From assembly GCA_032718475.1 (NCBI GenBank), contig JAUCBJ010008708.1:62001-126000 (forward strand): 64,000 nt of DNA. Reading direction: 5' to 3'. The DNA comes from Nemertoderma westbladi (taxonomy: Eukaryota; Xenacoelomorpha; Nemertodermatida; Nemertodermatidae). A program made the position numbers and the translations under genes. The notes under the pieces were generated by a model. That model was not told where the DNA came from. It did not search any database and worked only from the letters and a program-made list of their open reading frames with translations. Shown piece by piece: positions 31,064 to 42,614 of the stretch; position 1 is the first letter of the stretch, and every line of letters begins with the position of its first letter.

Positions 31064-32690
31064 TAACATATGGAGTGGGCGTGTGGCTATATCATTTTAT
31101 ATTTGTTTTTATTTTATATTTATGTATGTATTATTATGTAATTTTATTATAATCGTTTTCTTTAATTTTATTTAGTAAAATGTTATTTTAGAAAATTTAG
31201 TAAATTAGTGCAATATATTAGTGTTTATTACGTACATAATTACTTAAAATATATATTTAGTGCGACGGCGAGAAATAATTATTTTCTCTTCCCTTACTGT
31301 CCGTATCATATTATAAATGCGTGACTACAGTAAGATGAAATGTCCGTACTTCTTAAAGTACAATAAAGCCACTACTATATTTAAGTATTATTGGTAGGCA
31401 GAGTATTAGGAATGCAAAGTTCAGATCCTCGTGTCTCGGCTAAACCAAGCTCTGGGTAGACCTTGGAAACGACTTGCCTCTTCACACTGACATTGCTTCG
31501 TGCGATATTGCTCTTCTACCTTATAACAAATAATACATATAGTAGCGTGATGTCCCTCTAACAGTAGCGTCAATCGCAAATAAATCTGTTAAACTTTTGA
31601 CCATCTGTAATTCTAGTCGATTAAGATATCGTGGCACCCACCGATATACTTGAAAGACAAATTCTAGAATCAGTGGTTAACGTCCCCAGACAAGTTCTGG
31701 AATAAATTGGTGCCCATCCTAAATATTAATTTAATATTTGTTAAAATCTGTAAAATCCCGATCCTTTAAAATTTCTAGTCAATTAAGATATCGCAGTATT
31801 TACCGATATTCTTAGAAGGACTATTTTATAGAATTAAGGATCCTAAGTCCCCAGATATGCTCTGGAATAAAATTTATGTCAATTTAACAATCAAATAATA
31901 AAATTCACGGGAATAAATTTAAATTCATATTCAAATGAATTTCATAAATTGTCATTTTGTACAATTTATAACATTCCCAAAATTCCAGTAATTAATAGAT
32001 CATGGGAGCGGAGATTCATATTGAGTGTACTAGAGTGTGAGAATCTCCAACATATAGTCAATAGCCGATAAAATTTATAAAATCATGCATAAAGAGGATA
32101 TTGACAATTAAAGAATTACTATTAAATAACATCCCAGATCTGTATGCCTGCGCCTGAGGATTGCCCTAATTCTACCGCTAGTTTTCCATAATGTCACCAT
32201 GGCAACACCCACGCTAGAATTAGAAACAAGTTAAAGGACCAATAAAAGCTTGCCCCATTGCGTAGCATAAGAGTATACATAGCGCACTATTAGTATCCAA
32301 GGATACATAGTAATAACGTGACATTCTGGAAGACACTGACTAACGGACAAATGGCATGCATGTGTGCAGTAAGTAATGATTGTATGGAATTTGTGCGTTT
32401 ATAGGTGAATGTTACTACTAAAGTGTGTTTACAGTAGCTAATCGCAATTGTAAAATAGCCCTAACTCTACCGAGATAACCTCAAGTGGATTCAAGCCTTT
32501 GGGACGGACAGTGGTGGGACTTGTGCCGGTTATCGTTGTCGTGCTGTTGCTACATGTTGGCGTAAACACCGCGACAATGGTACATCGGCGCTGAGAAACC
32601 CACTGTCCGGGGGCAAAGCCTAGTAGGCAGCGACGCCCGCTTGCCTAAAATATTAACTCATATTGATATTAATAAACTCAGATAGCAGAT
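31064..32690 (+). other. BEL-2 non-coding stretch between ORFs
   Basis: AT-rich and without a long ORF. Two related segments of about 100 bp at about 31620-31710 and 31780-31875 share 'GATTAAGATATCG', 'ACCGATAT' and 'CTCTGGAATAAA'-like text. It probably marks where pol was lost and holds the signals for the downstream ORF. 'TAGTAGGCAGCGACGCCCGC' near 32620 is notably G/C-rich. Confidence 0.55.
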
Positions 32691-34140
32691 ATGACGGAAT
32701 TGATAGAAGATGACCTTGGTATCAGGGAGCGATATACTCTACCTTTACAAGCGTTTGTGGATAGCTTGATACGCGGTGAAGCCGATCCGACTATTATGGA
32801 GGACGATGGTCGTTATATCGAACCGCCGATGTCCCAGGAACAACTTACGCGTGAATTGGACTATAGAAAATTCACCGCTCGCTATACGAATCGTAATGGT
32901 ACGTATATGGACTTCTTAACTACCGGCCATCCTACCGATTTACATGATACGGACGATGTATACACCGAAAGGGAAATGGTTCTATTTAAATATCATACCC
33001 AGCGGAGTCGTAACGATAAACCGAGAATAGATCACGAAAATTATATTCGTAACAGACTGGGAAGACGGACCCATATGTTTAGAATCTGAAGAGATTCAGC
33101 CCCCACGTCTCGGAGTAGCGATAGCGACTACATATGGGAATGGTATCAAGGTCCACAGTGTCTCACTGCGTACGATTATCGCCATGCCAACTATGTTTCT
33201 CGGCAACGTTATCGATTATGCGCATCGAGAGACCATGTTACGCCCATGGACACAAACGTCCGCTGTTCCTATTTCCACGAACAACCGACGATGGAAATTT
33301 ATTGCGCGTATTACAGACTCAATAACTCGCACATTTTTGCGGTTTGCCCTCAATTGATGACTCAATGTCACCATTGTCAACTAAAGGGACGCGCCAGTTT
33401 CGATTGCCCTTTTTAGTCACGATTTGGAAAGCGTAGATGAAATGATCACACTACGTTACATCAGAGCTTGGGAAGCGAACGCTGATTTACATTGTGATTC
33501 ACGCCATCGCTATTATCCTGGACGCGCTTACGAAGGAGTTTATGCGTTCCATCCTTATTTGTTTGCCTCGGTCGAGCAGAAATCGCGCCTATCGAGTTAT
33601 GAACTATTGAAGCGCGTTGGAGAATGTATTTCAACCAAATATGTACGCAAATTTCTCAGGAGCATTAATCCGAGTGACATCAATTCGTACAACTTAATAA
33701 ACTTTATCCGTCAAGATCCGGCCTATGGAGACTTATTTGTCAACTCACACCCTGAGTTACAGGAAGTATATCGACGGCCTTACGAGTACAGAGCCCGCGA
33801 ACGCGAGTTGGAAAGAACCATTAAACCAAGGAAGTTTCTAACTGCCTATGGTCCACCCACGGCCCTCGTTCAGACCACTCGTAAAGGACCCGTAAGAGCG
33901 GCTGTCTTGAAACGAGCTCTCAAAGCCGTTAGACCCCTCTCCCCGGACGTTGATGTCAATCAACCCGGTACTTCGACCGGCGGATATACCGATCGCAATC
34001 CCATACCTTCTGATGCAATCATATTGCACCCTTCACCCAGGAGTTATAGCCCTCCTCGTAAAGTGGCTCGCCCCAAAGAGAAAAGGACTCTTGCTAGCTT
34101 TAAAAAACTGCGTAAACGCCGTCCGCGCAAGAAAGACTAA
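32691..34140 (+). pseudogene. BEL-2 third ORF, unknown protein in the env position (two breaks)
   Basis: The reading begins at the ATG at 32691. It meets a TGA at 33087-33089, stays open in the same frame to a TAG at 33414-33416, and continues one base later, after a five-T run at 33410-33414, to the stop at 34138-34140. The first part is acidic; the middle part is rich in Tyr/His/Cys with a cluster including CPQLMTQCHHC; the last part (about 240 residues) has an 'EVYRRPYEYRARERELERT' helix and ends in a very basic tail (KKLRKRRPRKKD). I see no signal peptide or membrane segment, so it does not look like an envelope. I recognise no family. The breaks could be mutations, or a readthrough stop and a frameshift. 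Confidence 0.55.
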
Positions 34141-34210
34141 CTGTTTAGAGTATTTACGTATATTAGAAACTGTGATTTTTGTATATTTATAGACTCAAAT
34201 CCCATTTTCT

Positions 34211-34218
34211 GGGAGCGG
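34211..34218 (+). other. BEL-2 polypurine tract
   Basis: GGGAGCGG directly precedes the TG of the 3' LTR, 70 bp after the end of the third ORF. Confidence 0.55.
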
Positions 34219-35465
34219 TGTAAAAGCTTCTGTGGGATATAACTGGCCCCTTTTGCTTCGCAATCCAGTTTCCCCCCAGGCGCTGGAATACTCTAAAAAG
34301 GTTCTCTAACTGTATATATATTCCCCTCGCCCGCAAGGTACCGTTACAGGTGTTTTAACGGACATAAAAGTCATTCTGCTATATACGTGTTTTGGCGGAC
34401 ATGTTAAGGCAAAAAACCTGCAATGCACCAACTACCTTTCACAGCTTAGCCGTGATGATTCATATTACGACATCTAACAGCTGGTTGCTGACATGGAAAC
34501 AGCCATTGGACGCATGGTTCTTTGTTTGGCTTGAGCCAATCAGAGCGATTTTTCCTGTCGACGTGTAGCTTTTCGGCCGATCATAAGGAGAGTGTTCAGT
34601 CTTACTGTTTTTACTTGATACTTTGTTGTTATTGCTGTCTAAGCCAGAAACACCGGCTTTTTGGGAAGAACTCTAGTAAACTGCTTGAATTATCGAAAGT
34701 ATAAACTGTTACCTCAATAACTCACTAATTAACATGCTCACTTAATTTAATTGCATTAATCATATTGTTTGTACTGTTATTTTACCGTCAGTTATTAATT
34801 GTACCTATTTGTTGATGGAAATATTGCTCTTTGGATAATACGGATAAATCACCCAAATTCCCAATTTTCTTGATACACTACAGGTTAGAGAGACCGGCTA
34901 TATATAACAATTGCGATTTATATCAATGTGGTGTGTATTGAATCTAATGTTATTTAGTAGACACTACCTGAGTCAATTGCTGTTCTCTTCATGTGTGATC
35001 AAATATACTGACGGTCGGCAGAATAGTGTGCATGATTGTGAGTGTGATGTGACTGGTAACAAAGCATTTCCTAAAGAATGCGACTTATACTTTAATCATA
35101 AGCCTTATCGTTGCGTTTAGTATAAGTCCTAGCTCTGTTTAAATAGATAGAGCGCCACGTCCTAAAGGAACTGTTAATATTTCCCGAAAGTTAATAATAT
35201 CTGTCAGAAATTAATTATTAGTGATCTATCGAATAATACAATAGGCTTACACTGCAACCTTACACTGCAATAATAAAATCTAAGCATCCGAATTCAGCCT
35301 CCCGGGTGTAGATCCATCGGGTGAATGATCGCGCATGGGCTGGCTTCGGCTAATGTTTTGTTTATTAGCATAAAATATTGTCGTATGCTAAAGGTGTGTT
35401 AATTAACTAAAAGACATATAAATTTTGGCAGGTTAAACTGCTAAAGGTCTTCAAAAGCGCGAACA
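34219..35465 (+). repeat. BEL-2 3' LTR (1247 bp)
   Basis: Partner of 23427-24673; same length and ends, one visible substitution. The AGTAT duplication follows at 35466-35470. Confidence 0.92.
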
Positions 35466-35470
35466 AGTAT

Positions 35471-37474
35471 AGTGTTGGCGGTTACAATATGTAATTGGTC
35501 AGCACCAATAATAAGAGATATATTGCGCAGGCTACCATTAAATTCATCAGCCCATGGTTGGATGTGCGTTAAGTTAGTAGGTAAATGGGGCAAATATTCC
35601 TGTCTAATTGGAGGACAAAGAGATGTTGCAGTCCATGCACATAAAACCAAGGGTTGTGGCGAAAACTGACTCCGTAAAGAAATACTAACCTGAGTGGAGT
35701 CTTGAGAACAAATATGTCCTCCAAAGGAACCTGTAGTAAAAATCTGCTGCTGTAAACAAGGTAATGCTAATTCGTCGGCCACATTTTTTGTAATATATGA
35801 CCTTTTAGAACCATCATCCAGATAAATATAAATCCAGATACCTATATCTGAATTTGGCGGTGAGATAAATGCCTTAGCTATTTTAACAAAAACAGCAGAT
35901 GGATTAGGTTCGGTGGCATGAACAGATGGTTGGACATCGTTATAGATAGGTGTTGCTGTAGGTGGTTGCCATGGCAACATGCCATCGGGTTTTGTTAATG
36001 TTCTAGTATAAGTCTTAGAATTCGAGTGAGTACTTGCAGTTCCAGTACTAAGGCTAGGCTGGTGGTTTGATTTATTAGAACTATAACAAAGCAAAGAATG
36101 GTGGCGTTTGCCACAATGGCGGCAGGAGGTGGTTGAGGGACACAATGAATACTGGTGAGGTCCCAAACAATTGGTACACAGGTTTGATGCTTGAATAATG
36201 TTTGAACGAGCTAAAGGTAATTTGCTCATAAAGGATTTACACAATCTCAGACTATGGGGGGTGCCATTGCATGCAGGACAGGGAGAACGAGATGGATTCT
36301 CATTAATAGTAGTATAATTATTTTTGCCTCGATTGCCAACAGGTGAATGTCCTGTATTATCACTTATAGGCAAAGCAGCAACAGCACTAGGTTGGAGTGG
36401 TTGTCGCCTATAATTTGGCTGATGGAAGGTTGGTTTTATATTTGTCCGGGTTATTTCTTTGACTGACTGGGCATTAAAATCCAAAGATTCCCGAGTTTCT
36501 AATTCAGAATTGGCAAAATCTAACAATTTGTCTAGATTAAAACGATCGTCTGCATGTAGATGATTCCAATCCAGTACTACATCTGGAGGTAACTTCTGTA
36601 GCAGTAGAGGTGCTAATAATAAAGATGTAAGGTCATGTGTTGCAGTGGAAGTATCAACACTACAATTTGGGTTTATCTCACTAGATAAACTTTTGATCTG
36701 TCTAAGGGAAGATTGGAAAGAATTTAGAGTTTTTCTAAACATTGGTACATTATCAGTGGCTATATTTGGTTGGTTACACAACTTGGTGGCATAGAGTCCA
36801 ATTAAAAAATTGGGGTTCCCATATCGGCGTTTAAGGGTTTCTATGGCTATTATATAATTTTCGGCTGTTGCTTCCAGCCCTTCTAAAGCATCTCGGGCAT
36901 CTCCCTTTAAAGACTGCCGCAAATAAACAAATTTCCGGGTGGCCGGAATATTGCATTGATGAATTGATGTGGAAAATTGGTCCCAAAATGGGCGCCATTG
37001 CAAAAAATCACCAAAGAACTTTGGTATTTCAACCTTTGGTAAACCCCGGTCATCATCCTCCAATAGTTTGGTATGAGAACTAGAACTGGAAGAATCACTG
37101 GTTGGGGGTTGCTCTAGACGTGCTAGTAAACGGCTAGATTTGAATAAAATCTCATCTATTTCCTGGTCGAGTTTGTTAAAATTTACAATATTTAGGCCCA
37201 ACTCGGACAGTTCATTGTTTATTTTACACAGGTAAATACGGTGGTTTTCTAATACATGAATGGCATAGGCAAAATCATCAATTTCTACTGACTCACCTCG
37301 GCCTCTAAAACGATGTAAATCGCTTATTAATTTGTTGGCTTTAATTCGAGCCTGGTTATAAGAACGTTTTAAAACTTCAGCCTCAGCATTCTGACCTTCT
37401 GTTTCGACACGGTTGTCAGCAGCAGGGTTATTCTCTATATCTACAATATCGAGGGTATCATCTAGATCAGACAT
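35471..37474 (-). CDS. gag: BEL-1 Gag and protease (polyprotein split by BEL-2)
   Basis: The reading from the ATG at 37474 is open for 677 residues into the LTR of BEL-2 (to 35441). The N-terminal 120 residues form helical, coiled-coil-like sequence. The capsid-like region near 145-330 has 'VEIPKFFGDFLQWRPFWDQF', 'LRQSLKGDARDALEGL' and 'LKRRYGNPNFLIGLY', a clear BEL/Pao Gag signature. Zinc knuckles lie near 400-465 (CPAC...C, CTNCLGPHQYSLC, CRHCGKRHHSLLC). The protease region near 550 reads 'IYLDDGSKRSYITKNVADEL', with Asp before Gly where Ser or Thr is usual. In the ancestral element it continued into Pol without a stop. Confidence 0.85.
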
Positions 37475-38199
37475 ACCGGTACCGGTAGGCCCCTAATGGG
37501 CATAGGAGCATAGCAGTATAAGCCTACTGCTGTACTGACTGGTTGTAAGTGCTAGGTGGCGGTTGCGGTTGCAGGTTGGTAGGTAGTAGATTCCGGTCTC
37601 ACCACATATGCTATGGTACCGGTATAATTTCACAGAAGACAATACAGCAGAAGTTTATTTATTTAAAATACATTGTTCCTTCTACTGTTCTAGTCACGTA
37701 CCAGTAGGCAGTACCGATAGATGTCATAATCCGGTTCGAAGATTGTGGTGTCTCTTTTCAACATATACCTAATATAATGAATAGTTGAGAAAACACCATG
37801 TTAAACATTTGGCAGGTAGGCGTCTTTCACAATAACAGTAATAATATAATATTGCAGTACCGGTATTGAATATTGACCACAATACACATAGGTGACATAC
37901 ACATTATCAGGTGTCAAGGATTACAGCAACCGGTATCCGTAGATAGGTCAGTAGGTACAGCAGAGCAGTACATCCACAATAGGCCTAGATAAAACCGACA
38001 TACAGACTTTCACAATATATATAATGAGGCCATGAGTCATAGACAGTTATAATAAAAGTCATTACACTTATAATAAAAGTCATTACAAACACACTGTTAC
38101 CATCAATAATAAAACTCAGATAAAATGTTACACATAGCATAACTAAAAATCAAAATTTCTATGCTACAAAACAGATTTAAATAAAAAGAGTTAAACGTA
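37475..38199 (-). other. Probable BEL-1 5' leader and LTR region
   Basis: Contains several TACCGGTA words, a possible primer site near 37588-37600 and a direct repeat of ATAATAAAAGTCATTACA (38050-38090). No second copy exists in the window to define an LTR. Confidence 0.4.
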
Positions 38200-38616
38200 T
38201 AATTAAAGAAATATTGCATTGTTTCCCAGCTACGTATGGAATAAACAAAATGTTCCAGAATATGGTATATTAAATAGAATAAATGGCCTGCAGGGGAAGC
38301 AAATACCTCCAACATTCAAATGCCAATATCTCAGCTTTTTTCCAACCAAATTCAAATGTTTTTACATATTTGGAATGCTTGCATGGGCAGCTTTCTAGCT
38401 GATGAGTAGATTAGATTTGATGGTTTGATACCATCAAATCACAATAATGTTGAAGAATGATTGCACTGTTACCTGTGAAAAATCGCCGGAGACACCTTTT
38501 TGTACCTGTACATGAAAGCAAAAATAAAAATTCTGGCTCACCCACGGAGGAGGATGGAGATGAAACTATCTCTGTTTCAATTTCATACAATCTCATTAAG
38601 ATTTCTAGAACAATTA

Positions 38617-38636
38617 GGGGGGGGGGGGGGGGGGGG
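38617..38636. repeat. G20 homopolymer
   Basis: Copy 1 has GGGGTGGGGGG at the same place (reverse of 20064-20077), so the tract expanded in this copy. Confidence 0.85.
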
Positions 38637-38658
38637 TGGTGGAGGCATGTACCTGAAT

Positions 38659-38897
38659 CAAGCAAAAGCAAACAGTCGGCCAAAGCCGGAGGCGACCCGA
38701 AGGCTCCTCTTTCGATAGCTGCTACCCGAGGGTAGGGGTGGGCGCCACTTCTATCCCATGATTTACTCTCAGTTATTTAACTGGTACTCATTTTATCGAC
38801 CCAGTGGTAGAAAGGCTGAGTAGACCCTGGCGGGGCTGAACATATAGACAACCAATAGATTGCAGGCCCGGCGCTCCACCATCTGAGCTACCCCGCC
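38659..38897 (-). mobile_element. SINE-1: tRNA-derived SINE (239 bp)
   Basis: The minus-strand head GGCGGGGTAGCTCAGATGG carries a perfect A box (38879-38890); the B box is degenerate (GTTCAGCCCC). ACCTGAAT flanks both sides (38651-38658 and 38898-38905). Copy 1 of the host repeat reads straight through this site (TACCTGAATAACGAC), giving an empty site. It would be transcribed by RNA polymerase III and move with LINE enzymes. Confidence 0.85.
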
Positions 38898-38937
38898 ACC
38901 TGAATAACGACACTATATTCCAGGACATGGTGTATCG

Positions 38938-39680
38938 CTGTACGTTTTATTAAATAATTAAGCAACAAAAAAGTACCAATTTAAGAATAAAATTACGTAG
39001 GCTACTACATGGGAAATTAAACGTAGAACATTTTTTTTCAATATTCTATCAACCCTTTATTAACCTCGCTGATGACGCTCGGTAAATAAAATGCCTCGAG
39101 AATAGTGAAAAAAAGTTCTATTTTTTTCCCATGTAATAAATAATTATTACGGCTTTCTTTAAATTCTAATTGTTGATATTGCACTTAACCAGTTTCGGAC
39201 ACTACCCCAGTTTGTTCTAGAACAAAATATAACCTGATTTGGATCCCACTTGCATTGTTATGGAACGATATATATATGTTCTAGAACCAAATTTTTTTCA
39301 AAAATAAATATATAAAGTGTTGAAGAACATTTTCAAAACAATTTCAAAACATTTTCAAAACATTTTCAATTTCGGCATGAATGCTACGAAGAGACTAGCA
39401 AAGGGCGTATCTCTCTCTACTTTGCACCCTTGATGTCACATATGTATACTATAGTTTGGTATTAGTAAAATTAATAGTTAATAAATTAATATAGTTAAAT
39501 TAATATAATAGATTAAATTACAATTTTTGTTCGATGTGTAGAGAAAATATGATGAAACATATACAGTACATGAAATATATAGTGTGGCACGTAGTGTGCT
39601 GCCACGGCTCTGACTTGGTTGAACTGAAGGCTATTTTCCTTGCACAAATAGTAAGTAGCTTCACGGCCAGTAGCTAGTAG
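38938..39680. other. AT-rich non-coding DNA
   Basis: 39095-39170 resembles 19483-19550 (TAGTGAAAAAAxTT, ATGTAATAAATAATTATTA). Two TGTTCTAGAACA-type palindromes lie at 39213-39224 and 39278-39289. 39331-39372 has four copies of an 11-mer (TTTTCAAAACA type). There is no gene. Confidence 0.5.
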
Positions 39681-39992
39681 GACCCCCCACCCCCCAGATT
39701 TTTCTACAAATCTTTATCATAATGCTTGAAATTTGAAACACAACTAGTTCAACTTACCGTGGTTGTTACCATGAAGCCGGAATTTTCGATTTAACCTTTA
39801 GTTCTTTTTATAAGCGTTTTAAAAAAATGTCTTGTGCGAAATCGCACCCTCCGTATCGTGGCCATTCTTCACATTAGTCGTAATTTTTTCATATCATAAA
39901 AAATTCCAAATATTGGATTCCAAATATGTAACAATATATGAATTTGGTTGAGAAACAGCTGAGAAATAGGCGTTCAAAGATTGCAAGAATGA
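39681..39992 (+). repeat. Inverted-repeat family, copy 3
   Basis: Diverged match to copy 1, starting GACCCCCCACCCCCC and including ATTTTTCTACAAATCTTTAT and GAAACAGCTGAGAAATAGGC. GTGCGAAATCGCAC is an internal hairpin-like word. It faces copy 4 across about 1.2 kb. Confidence 0.65.
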
Positions 39993-41189
39993 TCATTCGC
40001 GGTAGGCCATTTATTCTATCTAAGCCATTTATTCTATCTAACTAGAAAGCCAGCAAGCTGGCTGGAAGGAGCCCGGGGGAAAAATCCTAGCCAAGACTAT
40101 TACAAAGAACTATGTCAGTCAGCAGTAAGTAAACTAAAATTGTCTAAACAATCGCGTGAGGCTAGCTGACTTTGTGGCTCGCCCCACATAATAAAAAATG
40201 CAACTTAGCTACCACTAACAAAAATATAATATGAAGCAAATAATTTCATTATCAAGAATGTTTACAAGATATAAGATGCGATTACTGAATATTTATAAAA
40301 AATGCCCATGATGCACAACCAGATAAATAACAATGAATAGAGCCAAATAACAAATTTAGTTTCCTTCTATAGGTATTACCCCGTCGTCAAGCGGAATATC
40401 TCTTCCCAGTGATTCTATGTGAATATGTAATATAGGTACTCCTTAGGCGGTAGGCCAGAGCGGGCTCCTTAAATACATGCAACTACTGTATTATAGTGTA
40501 GGTCAACTATAAAACATTTTGCAATCCACAGTGAGTATCGACTGCAATAGGACACAACACACTGCTTTGTGTAACTAAAATTCATTCTCCTGATCCACCC
40601 CCTAACATAGCAGAGTGAGTAACCTTATTGTAGATATACCCTTAGGAAGCACTGGGAAAGCAATCAGCTTATGGGGTAATACATTAGAAACCAACAGCTT
40701 ATGTGTGAGTAAACATTGCCTTTCCTTATAGCCTACTAGTAAAACTTGGCAACCAACACGTTTTTCTATGACTGTGTATAACATATTAAGCCATATTTCA
40801 TCATGAACACCAGCTATTATTTTACCATTGCTTTTAATTTCGCGACAAAACAATGTCAAAAAACTAAATATATCGAATACCACACATAGAATCGATCTGA
40901 AATTTTGTAACGCGATTATGAACCACCAAAGCAATGTACTTGCAAAATTTCATCAAAATCGCCAGGCAGGAAGTGCCTTAACCTAGATAATTATCAGTCA
41001 GTATGTCAGTCAGTATGTCAGTCAGTATGTCAGTCAGTGTAATGTATCCTGAGATTTTTACAGAAAGTATCCCTGAGATTCTTACAGTAAGTATCCCGCT
41101 GTCAAGCGGGCTCCTAATAAATACACATAATTCTAGAATGTGTTATGGCAACAGCGGTATTCCTATCCAATATATCTATTACGTAGCTA
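39993..41189. other. DNA between inverted-repeat copies 3 and 4
   Basis: No convincing gene; a 110-codon minus-strand ORF (40602-40934) lacks any recognised domain. 40905-40985 has the 'AAATTTCATCAAAATCG' text common near transposon ends. CAGTCAGTATGT repeats about four times at 40995-41040. Confidence 0.45.
40995..41040. repeat. 12-bp tandem repeat, about 4 copies
   Basis: Unit CAGTCAGTATGT. Confidence 0.85.
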
Positions 41190-41450
41190 TTCATACATAA
41201 ACAAAATGTTCCAGAACATCATGTATTTATTAAATAGAATAAATTGCCTTCAGCGAACATAAATTCTTGTAATCGTTGAACGCCTATATCTCAGCTGTTT
41301 CTCAACGAAATTCAGATATTGTTACATATTTCAAATCCTTGCAAGGCAAGCTATTTAATGATATGAAAAAGATAGGACTAATGTGAAGAATGGCCACGAT
41401 ACGGAGGGTGCGATTTCGCAAAAGAAACATTTTTAAACATATACAAAATA
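41190..41450 (-). repeat. Inverted-repeat family, copy 4
   Basis: Reverse complement match to copy 3: GTGAAGAATGGCCACGATAC, GGAGGGTGCGATTTCGC, ATATCTCAGCTGTTTCTCAA and ATGTTCCAGAACAT. Confidence 0.65.
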
Positions 41451-42114
41451 TATATAAAACAATTAAAGGCACAATCGGAAATTCGGAATTAACATATATT
41501 TAAAGTTTCCTGTTGTTCTAGAAAGTTAAACTGCATACCTACAAATAATTCCCCACAAATAAATAAAATTAGATTCGCCATTGTTAATAATTAGAACTTT
41601 ACAGCTTTTACCGGCCTCGTTTTGTTATCAACAACATCGCTCGTGCTGTTACGCTTTAAAGTGCTATTTTACGAACAATGATGTATATAGTTAATATCAC
41701 CCTATTGTTTAGCTAATCCTATTTGACAATAAGCGATAATACATGATAAACAGTATAACATAATCTTGGTGAAGAATTAAATTAAAACTAACTTTCAAGT
41801 TTATTCCAGGGCCTAATAATGTCGGTCTGTCTGTCTGTCTGTTCGTCAGTTTTGTGCCATTTAACTACATTAATTGTGCTTTATCTCGTGTAAATTTGCT
41901 AGTGCAATTAAATTAAAATTAATTTAATTTAATTTAATAAGATTACTTAATAAGAGTACTAGGTAGGAGAGATTTAATTTTTTTTTATTAGTCAAGCAAG
42001 AAAGAAAATCCTTACCAGCATAAAACCAACACCTGTTTTCATTAAAGGTTTGCAGAAAAATTAGGTGTATTGAACCAGTATAATCAACTACAGGGTATTC
42101 TGTAATTCGTAATA
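41451..42114. other. AT-rich non-coding DNA upstream of the 35-residue-repeat ORF
   Basis: Contains a (GTCT)n run at about 41825-41842 and ACGAACAATGATGTATATAG near 41672, which resembles 44985-45005. No ORF. Confidence 0.45.
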
Positions 42115-42194
42115 ATAAAGCACCACTGGAATATACCGGAAGTTCTGGGATTCAGGCTAGGATTTATCTTCCCCCATTATCAAGATATTCCGAC

Positions 42195-42614
42195 ATGGTG
42201 CCGAATCCGAATGGTCCTGGAACGGTTTCAAGAGATTTAATAAAAAATGTTTACGGAACACCCAGAGATTCACTTAATCCATTACCAGGTGGTTCCGGTA
42301 TGGTGCCGAATCCGATTGGTCCTGGAATGGTTTCAAGAGATTTAATAAAAAATGTTTACGGAACACCCAGAGATTCACTTAATCCATTACCAGGTGGTTC
42401 CGGTATGGTGCCGAATCCGAATGGTCCTGGAATGGTTTCAAGAGATTTAATAAAAAATGTTTATGGAACACCCAGAGATTCACTTAATCCATTACCAGGT
42501 GGTTCCGGTATGGTGCCGAATCCGAATGGTCCTGGAATGGTTTCAAGAGATTTAATAACAAATGTTTACGGAACACCCAGAGATTCACTTAATCCATTAC
42601 CAGGTGGTTCCGGT
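42195..42614 (+). repeat. 105-bp coding tandem repeat, 4 copies
   Basis: Four units of exactly 105 bp differ at only a few positions (for example AATGGT/ATTGGT, ACGGTT/ATGGTT, TTTACG/TTTATG), implying recent duplication or homogenisation. Confidence 0.95.

Larger units (their letters stand above)
23427..35465 (+). mobile_element. BEL-2: BEL/Pao element with deleted Pol and an extra ORF (12,039 bp)
   Basis: Two 1247-bp LTRs, starting TGTAAAAGC and ending GCGAACA, differ at a single position that I could find (G at 23612, T at 34404). A 5-bp AGTAT duplication brackets it. Inside are a 2.3-kb leader, a 1373-codon Gag-protease ORF fused to the tail of RNase H, a 1.6-kb non-coding stretch and a broken third ORF ending just before the 3' LTR. 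Reverse transcriptase and integrase are absent, so it must have moved with enzymes from a related element. Confidence 0.92.
20760..37960 (-). mobile_element. BEL-1: BEL/Pao LTR retrotransposon, 3'-truncated and split by BEL-2
   Basis: The minus strand reads Gag (37474 downward), then BEL-2, then Pol ending near 20760. Removing BEL-2 with one copy of its AGTAT duplication leaves the Gag-protease and Pol segments in one frame. The 3' end is lost within integrase, so no 3' LTR is present. The 5' leader and LTR should lie between 37475 and about 38100, but without a partner its limits cannot be fixed; TGGTGAGACCGG on the minus strand near 37588-37600 is a candidate primer site. The upper coordinate is approximate. 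Confidence 0.8.
38200..38937 (-). repeat. Inverted-repeat family, copy 2 (with SINE insertion)
   Basis: Reverse complement of 20021-20480: it shares ATTCCAGGACATGGTGTAT, CCTGAATAACGACACTATA, GGAGACAC, AAAATAAAAATTCTGGC and ATTTCATxxAATCTCATTAA. It contains a G20 tract and the tRNA-type SINE at 38659-38897, neither present in copy 1. Confidence 0.75.

Noticed and set aside
40602-40934. 110-codon minus-strand ORF as a membrane protein gene
   Set aside because: AT-rich, no recognised domain, located between transposon arms; the hydrophobic start could be chance.
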